64,000 nt of DNA from Heliocidaris tuberculata. Lineage: Eukaryota > Echinodermata > Echinoidea > Camarodonta > Echinometridae. The DNA is taken from contig CM046838.1 of the NCBI GenBank assembly GCA_025618425.1, positions 21,399,211 to 21,463,210 of the forward strand, read 5' to 3'. The translations under genes and the position numbers were made by a program. The notes beneath the pieces are model-generated. The model had not been told where the DNA came from and searched no databases. It worked only from the letters and a program-made list of their open reading frames with translations. Of the stretch, positions 46,098 to 59,900 are shown piece by piece; within the stretch, counting starts at the first letter, position 1; each line of letters starts with the position of its first letter.

Positions 46098-49000
46098 CAT
46101 GCCTCATGGTAATTGGAAAATATTGGCTGTTCTCGACATTCATGTGATGATGTATGTCAAGAAAACACAGAATGTTCGAAGGTGGCAACTGGGATAGACA
46201 ATTTAAAACTCAGTTCCACATCGCATCTCACGCAACACCTCTCATCCAAACTGTAGCCTCCCTCTCCCGCCTTTAACAGGGCAGGGTCCGAGAAAGATGC
46301 CAAAATTGTCACCATCCCAACTGCTGCCCGGAGTAACAAATCGATGAGAAACATTCCCCAAAATGAGGTTGTCAAAAGTCAGGAGGCTCCAGGCTGTGGA
46401 ATGTTTACAACATTTAGAAATGTCAAAGAAAAAGAAAAAGCAAGTGCTGGGAGCCGAAATTAGATCGGTGCGGGTTGACAACCGACACTCTATTACCTTT
46501 TCACCTCGTTAGATTTGATCGCCATGTTCTCAATTCCAGTTCTCAATTCTAGCAAGTCTCGGGTAGCCTTTATAATAATTTGTCGAGAATAACCTTCAAA
46601 GATTTAATGCAGGCATCCCTGCATTCAGTAGATTCTTTGAAGAACGAGAAATTCAGAGACTCAATTAATGCATATGTGATTAATGATGCATAACATTTTC
46701 TTTTATTATCTTTTTTCTTGCAGTAACAGCTACATTATTGTTCTTTAGTTCTGTGTCTTTATTTTGTGCTTTGAACATAATTTCCTAAAAATGTTTTAAA
46801 TGAAAGGAATGTCCTTGTCATGATTATAACTTCCACTGCATATTCCTGACACTGTGTATAGCTTGTACTGTTGCAGAGATCCTACCATGTTCTGAATAGA
46901 ATTCAGTCAATTTTTTACTTTAAAAAAAAAAACCCTGTAAAAATGGTCACATCATGAGAATTTATCCTCTACTCTTTTCTCCAAAAGAGGGCAGTATACT
47001 GGCTTGTCATGATGGCAAGCATCGTCATCTGTTGGGACAAACATTCAAAGTGGTCACCACTAAAAAACGCTTGAGTGAAAAAAGCTTGGCGTGAAAAGAT
47101 CAGTGTAAGTAATACTCCCCGAGACGCTCAGCCCTCATGCATATGTTTCGTTTGTCTCCTCTCCTCTCCCTGACACTTGGTCATTCCGAAGCACATCCAG
47201 AGATGCCCTGGATGAGGAATGGATGATGAATAAAAATTAGGAAGATGGTGAATATAGTGGAGAATTTTCTTTTGCAGTGAGATGTCTTGGGAGAGAGCAC
47301 GCCCATGCATCCTCTAAAGGAGGGGTTGCTAGGCAACCATCTGCTCATTTATGATCAGTATTTCTTCATGTCCTCAGCCCAGGGTACCAATTCACAAAAT
47401 TTGTGTTTTCTTCTCTTTTTTTTATGACACACAAGCAAAAAACCCACATTTTTATAACTTTTTTTCAGGTTGAAAGAGAACAAAGTTCATTCCTGAAAAG
47501 CAGACAACTTCACGCACCATATTTCTTTTTGATTTGAAGTTCCTGCAACATTCACTCCCAGTTACAATTTTTTTTAAAGTTTCCTCAATGGGACTGTAGG
47601 TCCCCAAGACATTGACATGACAGTTTTCTCCTTTCTTCCCTCCATCTACTCTTGTATAACAATTGATTTTGCCCTTAATGATTTTTTTTTTCAGTAAGAG
47701 GGAGTGGGGGAGCATGGAAGAGGGCATTTTTATGTGGTAACATAACAAATATTTTTAATTTGGAAGTCATGGTTATCAAAATAAAGGGTATTGTCAAAAG
47801 AGTATAAAATCACAGACTACATCTTTCACATTCTCAAATAGTTTCTAGGATTGTGTCGTCCCATGGGTCGTGTTCTGAAATGTGTGGGCCATGCCCCAGA
47901 ATTCAATCGCAGTCTCCCAATATATTTTTAGTGTCTCCTGGTCTCTGTTTCTTGACGCTTCCCCTGCTGATACACCTAGCTATCGGCAGAATAAAAACAG
48001 ATGACAGTCGATTGTTTGGACAGTAGGACCCTGGGATTGGATTGTGACCAAACTACAAGTGAAGTCGGTCGTCCACATTGATATTCTGTTTGTCATCGTT
48101 GGACAAACTGTTATTCACTTCTTTGCTTCAAACTGTTGTTCACTTCTTTGCTTCAAATTACTTTTTGTGTGGTCTCCGTTGTTTTGGCAACGTTGGAATG
48201 CATTTATTGTGATTGGATGTATTTGAATAGATACAGTATAAGCTTTGGAATCAATAATCAATCTTCATATTGATTTTGTCAAGTAGATGTTACGTGAGTT
48301 ATCTGCTTTGATTGCCTCTATCTGTAGATGACATCACAGCAATTTAAGAGATTTGATGGATTTACCATGTCAGCTAAAAATGCGTCAGTGGAAAGCCACA
48401 CTTTTGGCAAATCTACTTTTGAGCTTTGACATAGTCACTTTTTGACATAGTCACTTTTTGATGTGTAATTTGACATAGTCACTTTTTGATGTGTAATTGT
48501 ATTTTGTGGTCAGGTTGGATACATTTTTTTCAAGTTTGTGAAAAAAGACCTGCAGTTCAGTTGAAAGGATGCCTTGCTTTGCAGAGTGGGGGGGGGGGGG
48601 GGGGGGGGGGGGGGAGTAGCGCTATTGTCAAGAAATATTTTGTTTGTAGTATCTCTATTTCTGGTTTGTTGAAAAATTGAGATTTCCTCATAAAAAAATC
48701 TCAGATGTTTCATTACTTTTTTACCACTGAAGCTCTTTCCCCCCCCTTTTTTTTAAATAACTTTTTCAAGAGGTCTCTGAAAGTTTTCAAGAGCTAAATC
48801 ACTTGCCACTCATATGGAAAATTGGGAATAGCTGAGGTATATTTTTTTTTACTTACTTTTTTTATCCATCTAGCTTTATATCTCGAGGGCAAGATGATTC
48901 TACACCTCTGTCGGATCAAGTAATGGGGTGTGTATTTTTTATTTGGAATTAATTAGCCCCAATAGTGGCCTACAAATCTACTTGAAAGTATAGTGATTTG

Positions 49001-52000
49001 CAAGGAGTATGTGGTGTGTATTTCTTCCATTACGGATTCTTTTCCTATTTTGGTGTAAACTCTACTTCTGACCAGCAAACTTCTATTGAGTATAGGAGTA
49101 CCTATGGCCTACATGTATGTGTATAAATTACGGAAGCATCTAGAAAAGCATGTAAAGTAGGCACATTAAACCACCCATTTTGAGATTGAAGTGTTATGTC
49201 AGAAGAATTAAGATTGGACTCCGCTGGATAATAAGGCCCTCAAGTGCAAATCTTTATTCACCTTTGAATTCTTGTACATGACAACACTAATCGTGGGCTT
49301 TTACGCACTCCATCTAAGTGGGATTTTGGACAAGGAATTCAAAAATTGAAATGATTACCATTCTATATGGCTGTATTTGAATCCATTGGCATTGTTTCAT
49401 TTACACATTCTCTCTCTGGCTCCCAAACCTTAAGTAACACCTTGCAAATCTTGTGCTTTTACTGACATTTCAATGCAGCTTGTCAGCTTTGTTCGACTTT
49501 ATCAAAGCAGAATTTTTTATAATACTAAAACAGAAATAGATCACCATTGTATATGGTGATTACTGAATCCATCAGCATCAGTTTTGTTCGCGACTTTTTT
49601 CCTTTCTTTAGCCCGGAAGGGTTAGGGCCGCTATGCCACCAAACATACTGCAAAGCTGTCATAATTCACACCTTTTGGTATTCTCCAGTTTCCTCTGGTC
49701 GTTATATAGGAATTCCCAAGTACAGCGGTTGAATTTGATTGCCTCGAGTGTCTTTTCTTGGTACATATGGCATGCTTTACTTGATATTTCAATGTAAAGG
49801 AATGCTTGTGCTTAATTATTGTCATTCATCATCAGAGAATTGTAGAAAGAACTACATGTATATGTATAGGATAACTCGGATCTATAGGAGCAAGTGTAGT
49901 CATTGCCAGTGGCAATACTATCATTTTCCATATTTGAAGATTGCTTTGTGTTTTAACCATCAGTTGTACCTGAAATGTGAAATGCAGTATATTTGTTGGT
50001 TTTCATAGACACTGTTTCATTTTTAAGACGGCTCCCATTTATTCCTTGTTTCTTGGTTATCTTAATCTTATCTTGGTTTATCTGAGTTGGTAATTTTTGA
50101 TGTTCCCACGATAGATTAATATCTAAGATAGATAGGTAAAGCTATGCCACTCATTTTAACCTCATATTATGAAGACTTTACATTTCATTTGGTTTTCCAT
50201 GCCACCCCTCAAATTCACCCCACCTTGCCCCCCCTCAAAAAAAAAAACAACCCCCACTGCCCCCTCTCCAACCAATTTTTCTCCCTCCCCTTGAAATGCC
50301 ACTCTGTTCACTTCATTTCAAATCCTTCTCTTTCCTTCTGCCTCAAACTATTCTCTTTTCCCCTTTGCTATTCACATTTTTCCAAATCCAGTACCTAACG
50401 CAAACCATGCATACCCCCCCCCCCCCCCCCCCCCGTTGACAAATCCCAATATAACGTACACCCCTCGTAGCTGCACTTCACCGTCGTAGTGTGCAAGCAT
50501 TCGAAACCCACTCGAGCGAGCTGGGGCCCGTGTGGGATTTATGCATGTTACATGGTAAACCTAGCTAGCTTAGGTTTCAGCCTTCTGTCGTAGCTCTCTC
50601 CACACCGCATACTCTCTACCAACAACAAGCACATCGAGCATATGCAAGGTTTGAAGACGTCACATATTTTCTATGAGCATGAAGTTTAGGAGTTGACAAA
50701 GGCACTGTCTTGCCATTATCTGTGTAGTTCCGGACTGGGGGAACAGAATAAATTTTAAGCTTAGCAGTCTTGTTGTTAACGATGACCTATCGGCTCATGT
50801 TAAACAATCACTCGACTTGTGGTCTCAGAACCACAAGCGTTGTTGTTTCGTAGTTTCGGGGGCCCGTTTGAACTCTCATCGTTGTTAGTTTGAGTTTCGC
50901 TAACTTAACGTTTTGAAACTACAAGTCCCGTATGAACATAGCTAGTAAAGCTAATTGGCAAATCTTTAGTAAATTCAAGCATGCTGACTGCAGTATAATG
51001 CACATGTGCCAAAAGTCAGATATGTGTGATGTATTTTCATATGACAGGTTGATTTAAATGGAACCCTGGGAAATTTTATGAAAAAGTTTGTTGACCACAT
51101 GACCCGACACGGAGATGGAGGCAGAGTGCAAATTGATCAAGATCTAGCACCTTTCACCATCCTGAAAGAATGAGAAACACTCTGCTGTTTTTATTGAAAG
51201 ATATATATAGAGAGAAGGAATAATGACAAGTTTCCAGCCCCCCCTCCCCCCCCAAAAAAAAATTCCCTCTTTAGACAGGGTTTGTATAGACTAGCCTCCA
51301 GGCTGGAAAAAAGATCGGAAGGGGGGGGGGGTGAAGTTTTTCTGTGTACGGTAGGTTACAATGTTATGAAGATTAACATATATTAGATCTTCCAGTTTTA
51401 TGTGTATTCACATCATGGACTAAATGTCTCAACTTGTCTAATAACAAATATTTAGCTCCTAAACAGACTTCACAATATAATTTTCAACAGCAACACTTTA
51501 AGAGTTAAGCAACCCGATAGGGCGTGAAAGACAAATTTATTCCAGCCATCCATAAACCCTTGCTTCCCGATGACTACGTTGCAATAATTCAGTTTGGGGA
51601 CACCATCTTGATACACACTGCAGCAATCGATGAGCCGATAGAAAAAAATATAACCACGTCGCTGAAAGCCATTAATCTTCGTTGGCTCCTTAATTCTCGT
51701 TATTCTTGATTTACGGTTGGTTTCATCCCTCTGCGTCTCCCCTGTTGCCTGCTCTTCTGAGCTGTTCATCTTGGTGCATATTATCCCAGCATTTTCCTCC
51801 TATATTTCTCTCTGTGCGTCGTGAATAATTGATTTGATGACACTATGTGCTTGAACAAGCATTTTGATTGCATTAGAGCGGGGTGTCTCCATGTGAGCCA
51901 GACCATGCAAATATATGGTGTACCATATCTTGAAAACTAGGGCACAGCCAACTTCATTTCAAAGGGATGGGACTACACACAAAAATAGAGTACATCATGG

Positions 52001-53827
52001 GTACAAAGCTTCAGGAAGATTCCAATTGCTTGCCTGAAAAAATATGATATGAGTGAGAAAGAGGAGATTTTAAACATTACTTTAAAGGAGATTTTTGCAG
52101 CAATATCTGCATCATTTTGTGATGTGCGAAATGCTAAATTTCAAGCCATACTACTCTGTTAAAGTGATTGATTAACTTTGTGAAAAATTGTAAAATCAGC
52201 TCAAATGCCAGTGAATTGTGTGCAGTCCTCTAACTACATATTAAGGATATGTGAAAGTATGAGAGAAAATGGAACCCGTTTACTATCCTAAAAAAGAGAA
52301 AATCGCGATCAATCGCTAGCGCAAGTCGCTCGGCTTCTTCGTTGCGCTGCAGTCACAAAAAACCAAGCACCAGCGCTTGGCGATTTCAGAGCAGGTTTCC
52401 AGCCCGTACGGTATTCTGTGATAGAGCGAGGTATGCCAACCGTAAGAGTTCTTTAGGGTTCGATGGTACTCTATCCCGACATCAATGTTCAATCGTAAAT
52501 ATCTTGATATATAAACGACCGATCAGCTTATAAAACTCAGGCGATTCCTGTCTGAGCTAAAGGTTTGCAATTATGATTACAGCATTAGCTGGAACAGTGA
52601 TTTTTTTTTTTCAATCCTGGGCAAAGTTAATCAATGCCTTTAAGAGCAGAAGGTCCAATCTAACTATCCTCATTAAAGGGAAATTCAGCCACAGATTGTG
52701 GATGATTTATGCTGCGAGAGGGCACTGTGTTCGTTACATGATTATGCTGTGGCCCAGCAGGGCACAAACGTCAGACAGACTGGTCATCGTGCAACATGCA
52801 CCCTCAGCCTGAGCTCAAGTTCTTGTGTGGTATTCGGTCGGCTGTGTGCAGTCCGAAATTAGTCCAACGGACTCGTTCGAAGAGCAAACTTTGTGTACGA
52901 GTGAATGGGGCTGTACGCAATTCTGACTTTCCCCACGGCCGCCTGGTGTATGGCAGTGCTTTCATCGATCCTCTGTGTGCATGTAGAAGACAGCAGCATA
53001 ACATTTTGATTCTTCATGAAGCAGTGTGAATCCATGCAAGTTGTAGAAGATTTTTTGAATCACGTCAAGCTTAAAAAGCAACTTGTTGAAAAGTTCAAGT
53101 TGAACTTTTTGAAGTTCAAGTTGTAGCTCAAGCCATATGTGACAAGTGATGATTTAATTTATACACCTGTTAAGGAATGTGATTTTTGCAGCACAAATCA
53201 GGCAAATAGCAGCTTTTTGAGGCTTACAAGCTCATCACTTCTACATGAGAGGCTCTAAAAGTAGAGTTACTTCTGGCATTCTGTCAGAAGTTATTCAGGG
53301 TTTTTTTGTTTGTTTGTTTTTGTTTGTTTGTTTTTTTTTTTGGGGGGGGCGGGGGTTCCAAGAGAAAATGAAAAGCCTAACTTTTAAAATAGCAGAGCAT
53401 ATATTGCGTTTTTCTGAAACAAGTAGTCATGCTTCCAAATTGGATGTTTACTGTATTTCTCATCCTTTCCTTTCTCCCTGATTTAATTTTTTTCCTATCC
53501 TGACAATTTTATGTCTTGATAGTTTGCTTTGTCCTTAGACATATCCCCTCTCCTCTCTTTTATTTCTTTTTTCTCAAAACCTACATTTCCATGTTTATCA
53601 AATCATAAATAGACTACTTGTAAAAAGGCGAAACAAAGATAAATATGGGTCGAATCTCTCCCTCTCCTCAATCAAATCATCATTCAGATGTTTTTGCAGG
53701 AGGATCCGGGAGGAACGTGTAATTACTAATGATTAGTGTCACATTCGTGTCTTCCCATCTTCAATTAGAAGCAGATGCGGACTCTTATTCGAGCAAGATT
53801 ATCGATTGGTTTTCCATCCCCCTCTGA

Positions 53828-54117
53828 AAGAGAAGGTTGAGTTCTGGGAGAGGTGAAAAAGAAGTTATGAGCTTTCTTGTGTCTTTTAAGTCAGCTCGGA
53901 AGAACATGAGAAATGTCCCCTGAAAAGGATTGCTCCTCAAATGCCCTCATATTAAAATTATGACAAGAAATAGCTGAAGTGTTCGGGTGGAACATTTATG
54001 TCACATGTGTGTGCAGTCCCATACCTATTTCTGTGTGCAGTGCATGTTCTTTTCAGGGAGATTCGGTCAATTTCTTAATATTTTGAGAATTCCAAAACCT
54101 CACAGCATTGTACTCTC
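53828..54117 (+). repeat. Dispersed ~285-bp repeat, copy B
   Basis: Second copy of the repeat at 38768-39050, same orientation, for example GAGAAGGTTGAGTTCTGG, CCCCTGAAAAGGATTGCTCC and GTCAATTTCTTAATATTTTG. Identity is roughly 75-80% by eye with small indels. The ORF at 53987-54217 overlaps it and is not a gene. Confidence 0.75.
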
Positions 54118-55032
54118 GCCAATCATGGAAGGGTTTGACAGTTTTAGGTTAATAATATTCAGAAAATACCATATTGTTGAGGAATCACCCACCATTCGAT
54201 GCCGAAAATGCTTGTGAATAAAATCCACCCAAAACATTGCATTTTGGTTCTACGGCGCTAACGCTACTGCTGCTCCCAAATCGCAACACGTTGCACCAGT
54301 GGTGCTGCAGAATTATTCTAAGATAAATCACTATGTTGTAAAATTATTCATGTCATGATTTGTGTGTTATAGGAATGGTGCGTCACGACTGGAGCATAGT
54401 ATTCTTGGCAAGAAAGCCAACTTTGAACAACGATAACTTATTTCCAAAGTATTTTTCATGCAAAAAATTTGTTTGGCCAACATCTATTGAACAATAAGTT
54501 CTGTTACATGAATAAGCAGAAAATATGGTACAGATTATTTATTTTGTTTCAATCTGCTAAAGGGGAAGTTCTTGTTTTACAAAAAAAGTAAGCAGAAGAT
54601 AAAAAAGCCCAATGGATAATTCTCTTTGGAAACAAACTTTGGCTGCTATCATTCTTTGCTCGATTGGCAGCAAGCAAAACGCCTTATAGTTGTTTCTTAT
54701 ATATTTTGGTACAATATCTGCTAGCCAGTTGCATCAGTTCATTACGCATCGAAGAGACGGGGCAATCGATGTAGGTCGTTGCAGCAATAAATCTGTATAA
54801 CATGGGTGCGCCATGAATGGTGACTGTATGGTATACACCAATTCTTATGTATTTTAGACATGATCAAAGTTTCTTTCATAATTTAATCGCATGACAAAAA
54901 ATCGACTTTATCTTTAATCTTGAAGCCAATTGAGGTTGGGTTGGCTGGAAGGGTGACGGAATTTGAGACGAAGCAATCTGTTTGTCAGTCTGATCAGGTG
55001 TGGCTTCTTGTCATGATGTGCATAGGTGTTAT

Positions 55033-55101
55033 CATCTGTTGAGAGCCAGAAGGGTGTTAAAGGGAATGAGTTATGCCCTTCTGGTTCTCAGCAGACATCA
55101 T
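55033..55101. mobile_element. Hairpin element copy, well preserved
   Basis: CATCTGTTGAGAGCCAGAAGGGTGTTAA and TTATGCCCTTCTGGTTCTCAGCAGACATCATG are inverted arms with only about 10 bp between the cores. It is the most compact copy in the window. Confidence 0.7.
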
Positions 55102-56861
55102 GTAGAAAACCAATTCAGAGGGTTATGATCGATCAAAATCAATGTCTTTCTTGCTCATGGAAATTTGGGACCTGCTTGCATTAATCTAATCAAAACAGGC
55201 CATTTTTGCACTGATCTGATTGAAAAGAGTGACTTTCTTGCATTAAAAATTAAAATGTAAACATCAAGGCCATTCCTGCACTAAACTGAATACAATTTAA
55301 GTCTTTTATTGCACCAAACTAATAAATTGACAGTGGCTGTTCATAAATGTTATGCAAGATAGCCTTGTTTCATGCTTTCAAATGTTTACATGTGTGCTGC
55401 TATGGCAGGTTGCAGTTCAGGCAATATGAGGTAATTCAGGTACATTCATCACCGTGATTTCGACATTTGCCATGCAGAATTTATCACCCAAGGAATAAGG
55501 ATGACGAGATACAATGTACATACTTGCGTAGGGGCACGCTTGACCGCACATATAAAAAAAAATTGCTGTCATCACCATCTACAAAGTATTGTTTATGATG
55601 ATTCATGATAAGTTATACCTCTTTCTTGTCAGCTAGTTCATCCTTTGTGGTTATTACAAAATATCCTCCAGGTACATAAACAATTTTAAGAAATGTGTCC
55701 TGAGTATAAGAAATTGCAAAGTTATCTTCACATTGATGTATAAACATAGATAGTGATTAATGCATCGCGTGAGGGACTTTGCCCTCATCGAAGTCATTGC
55801 GGTTGACATAAGATCCAATATATTGTTTCCCTTCTAGTTCACTACCTACTTGTTATTGGACTTTCCCACTCCATCTTCAGCTACAGTTTTAATTTGATTA
55901 CAATTTGTAATTAACCTCTAGGTATATGCTATGTGATATCCTACCTTTCAGTTTGTGGCTTTACAAAGGTTTTGGTGTTTTTGTTGTTTGTTTTTTTCCT
56001 CCTCTTGCAGAGAAATTATAAAGGGAAAGAAACCAAATTCGAGGTGAAAAACCTTTTGTCATTTTGTCCTAGATTGTGTCTCTTTGTGACTGTTCTTCAT
56101 AGCATGATTCGTTTGTCGACACGCAGGGAGTTTCTATTCATCAACAAGTCCTGCTGGGAATATGCCATGGGGCGTGTGTATTCTTCCATGACAATAGCGA
56201 CCGAGAAATTCATCTTTTCTAGTAGTCTTGAGAATGTCCTCATCGTATAAAACACTAAATACTCCACCAGGAAGAATTAATAGACACATAATCCTCATGG
56301 TGATATTGTCTAAGTGCTGAATAGAGCGAATGCTCTGCACTTATCCTCTACATCACACCACGACGACCCTCACGCATCGTCGAAGAATCACTTTCTCTTT
56401 AGGCGAAAGCTCAGTGTTGGATAAGGTTAGAGAGAATCAACTTGCTGCTTCGTCAGAACAAACTCTGGATATTTCATGGTGCTGTCGTAGCAAGAGCTAC
56501 TGCACTTGCTTCCTATCGCAAAAGCTGCCTCAGCCATCCGCAATCTAGAAATCAATTTTTTAACAAGAAATTTGACTTGTTTTCTTATTTAGCCAACTAA
56601 TCCTCAGTGAATGTCCGCTTGCAGACATTGTGTTATTTCAAAGGGTTTGGTAGGAATGTATTCACTCCATATTTCTCAGAAGCGATCGACCAAAGGTGAA
56701 AGTGCATGGATTATCATATTGCATTGTCGTCCGGGAAACCATCTATTTTAAACTCCCGTGGATATTGTTGCAATAGCAAACGATAATCTTCCTTCCTCAA
56801 CTTCAATCACCAGTGAATATAATTGATAACAGGGAAATAAGCTGACTTTCATTGTGCTAAA

Positions 56862-56935
56862 ATGGCAAATCTGAAGAGTCCAACATTCTGTTACCGTGTG
56901 CTGAAAATTCGCAAGTTATCTGAACCAGTGTTCAG
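56862..56935 (+). CDS. Alternative first coding exon 3, PDE1-like N-terminus
   Basis: In-frame TAA at 56838, then ATG at 56862 in a strong context (AAAATGG), 24 codons and AG before the consensus donor GTAAGT. The product is MANLKSPTFCYRVL, then KIRKLSEPVF plus a half-codon (R or S). It is short, basic and aromatic. From memory, a PDE1A isoform has a similarly short first exon ending IRKKHLQRPIF-R just before LRCLVKQL, with the exon junction also inside that R codon. IRK, L, P, [IV]F and R align with one small gap. PDE1 hydrolyses cAMP/cGMP and is activated by Ca2+/calmodulin; its alternative N-termini tune calmodulin affinity. The shared second exon must lie beyond 64000. Confidence 0.6.
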
Positions 56936-59900
56936 GTAAGTTATTGAATTACTGATTGAATTACTGTACAACGGCATTTCTTGTATCAATTTCATAATGC
57001 TGTGAATATTTTGAGTATGATTATTTTTGTTCATTATGATAATTTAAATTACATGAAGCTGATATTTTGTTCCAAACTTGAAATTAATCTACTCAGTTGA
57101 TCAGCTACACATTTAAAAAAGATTTTGTAATCTACTTCCACATCCAGACTGAAACCAGACTTATGATTGATTTTTATTCCACTTTTGTTATGTTTGGGCT
57201 AATGATATGCAACATTGTATTGCGGCTGAAAAATCATTCTTGCCTTTTTTTATTAGCCTGAATTTTGAAACATCACTGTTTTACTGCTATATTGCTTCAT
57301 TCAAAATGTCAGACTGCATTTTCATCTCTCTTTACTGTCATAATACCTTGTATTTGTATAGACATACCCTCTATTATGGGTTTGTTTGAATTTGTAGCGC
57401 TGTTCATTTTTACAAACAGACTTATTGTATGCTCAACATACACTCTACTCATTTTTTTCCTTTTTTTTCCTCCCTTTTTTTTCCATGTACAATTATTGAT
57501 AGCCTTACCATTCACCTTCAACGTTGTTATAAAAGTTGGTGCAGGTGTCTGTAATTGATTGATTTGTTCCCATGGAGCAAATCAGTGACGTTGGCCTTCA
57601 TGAAATCTGTTATTTCGTCTAAGATGTTAATCTTTTTCTAGCTGACCTACTACTGAGCAAGCAATGCCGTAGATCGCACTGACAAAAAGAACAAAAAATC
57701 TTGCACGCTTAGTACGTTTTTTTTCTCGTTTTTTTCACTTGTGCATGTACTTGACATTGTATGGTCTATGTTTGCAAACCATTTTCCATTTGAAAAATCA
57801 GAAATTTTGACATCTCTCTTATAGCTCTAGCACTTGTCACATAATTTGGTCATGTTTGTTCTTTTTTGTTTAATACAATTATAATCATATCATAATGCCT
57901 AATACAAAATGTTCTACCAGTGGCACATACAATTGAAGTTTTTTTTCCTCCACATACCTCATTTAGTAATAACAAAAAAATAAAAGATGATTATTTCAAT
58001 ATTTGCATCTTTCAACCCATGCATGCCTTCATGATGCTGCTTTATATATATCTCAGCAGTATTTTTCCGTAACTCTCATGGTACTACAAGCTCAAATGCT
58101 ACTAGTTTTATATCTGATGTTTCTACAATTGGTGCTGACAAAGCAAATGATGCAAGAGAGAGTGCCATAAAGCCATCCTTTCAATGACTACTTTCAGCTG
58201 AGTTTAATGACGGAACTTTATTAAATTGTAATCCATTTTCAACAGCAATGTCACCCAATCACTGTTATAAAAGTGTAGATTGGTTGTCATGTCTCTGGAA
58301 CAGGGCTGTTACTGCCATTAGCAATACATGGCTGTTATAAAATTACTGCAGGCAGGTGATGGGTTTGTCTGTTCTGTGATAACTCCTTGGTCTGTTGACC
58401 CAGACTTATTCAGATGACCTCAAATTATATTTTACACCAGACTGCACAAAATTGTGCATCCCTCGTATTTATTTGATCAGTGTATTGAGAGATCTTGCAC
58501 TTCTTCATCTTTGTCTTCAGCACTGAACTAAAAGATTTCTTCATCTTACAGAGACATGACAGATGTTAACCAGGATGAATCTTGCTCCGTCTTGCTTGAA
58601 AGTCCTGCGGGTCATCGTCAAAACTCCCCCCCCCCCCCCCCCCCCCCCCCCACTGCGGTTATTGAACAGCAGGGTTGATCAATATGAAGGGTTGCTGCCC
58701 TTTCTACATGTAGCCGTGCAGAAAGGGTTTTTAGCACCTCAAAATAGGGGAATATTTTATCGTCATTAAATATGCATTTCTGGTGGCTTTGATGAGAATG
58801 GTGCTTATTAGTAAATGTAATAGCTTAAAATAGGCTTAGCACCTGTCATGCAGCATAAAACCTATTGATCTCCTTTTGATTTGCATGATAGTTCCCTTTT
58901 TTAATTATTCATGTCAGATATATCATGATGATCACACTTCTTTTGTCTGTTAAACAGCTATTTCTCTTGCACAATTATACTATTATTTATCCTTCTTAAC
59001 TGTGTCTCCATCACCTTCTTTGACGTATCAAATTTCCATTTGTCATTACTATTCTCCTTTCCTTTCTTTTCTATTGTATTCTTCATCTCTATGCCCCACC
59101 TTCTCTCCGTCTCTCCCTCTGTTGCTCTGTCTCTCTCTCTGTGACTATATTTATGTCTTTCTTTCTCCCCCTACCCCTCCATTCATCATACTCTTCATCT
59201 TCCACCCCCTCGATCCTCTGTCTCCATCATCTTTCCTGTGCTCTCGCTACCCCCCCCCCTCTCTCTCTCCCTCTCCCCCCTCTCTCTCTCCCTCTCCCTC
59301 TCCCTTTCTAGGTCATCTTCTTTGTTTCTCTCCTTCTACTGCTCTGCTGGCCTTACATGGCAGGTGATGTCCCACCAACCTGAGGAAACGTAACCTTTTG
59401 AGAAGTAGATTGTGGGCTTGGCTAACCGAAATATTTGTAAAGCTCTTCAGATTGCCTCAAATGTTACCAACATGAAGTATTATGTCACAAAGGCCTGTCA
59501 ATCGAGCTTCTGAATGTGTCCCCTTTTGAGATTTGGAAATAGTGAGGTACTTGTATACAACAAGTTTATCCTTTAAATGTTAGGAATTCAGATCAGAGAA
59601 CATTTTGTTATATTCGTGCAGGACAGATATTATGGGTACTTGAAACAGATATTGTAAGCATTTGTTGTTGTGTTTGTTCTTGAGCTTGCTTTTGGGTATG
59701 AGATGTGCCAAATCTTCTGGTGTATTTGTATGTCAGATCGGTGATGCTAACTATAGGTCTATATAGGCTTACCTAAAATTAGGCCTGAAGAGCTGCACAC
59801 CTCAGGAACTCATTTACACAAGAGGAAAGATTGCCTAAAGATATAGAAATTCATATGACAACCATATTGTGAAAAGATGCGTATTCTCATCATATAGTTG

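Larger units (their letters stand above)
46095..56861. other. Intron/intergenic between second and third exon
   Basis: No additional exon is supported. Small tandems: CACTTCTTTGCTTCAAA twice (48116-48157) and TTTGACATAGTCACTTTTTG three times (48424-48490). Poly(G) is at about 48588-48614 and poly(C) at about 50415-50434. Unique complex patches at 46180-46500, 52700-53020 and 53690-53820 (TAATTACTAATGATTAGTG) could be regulatory; the ORFs in them lack recognisable motifs. Confidence 0.45.

Noticed and set aside
52440..52500. AGGGTTCGATGG as a tRNA T-arm
   Set aside because: No matching A box, acceptor stem or anticodon arm could be built around it.
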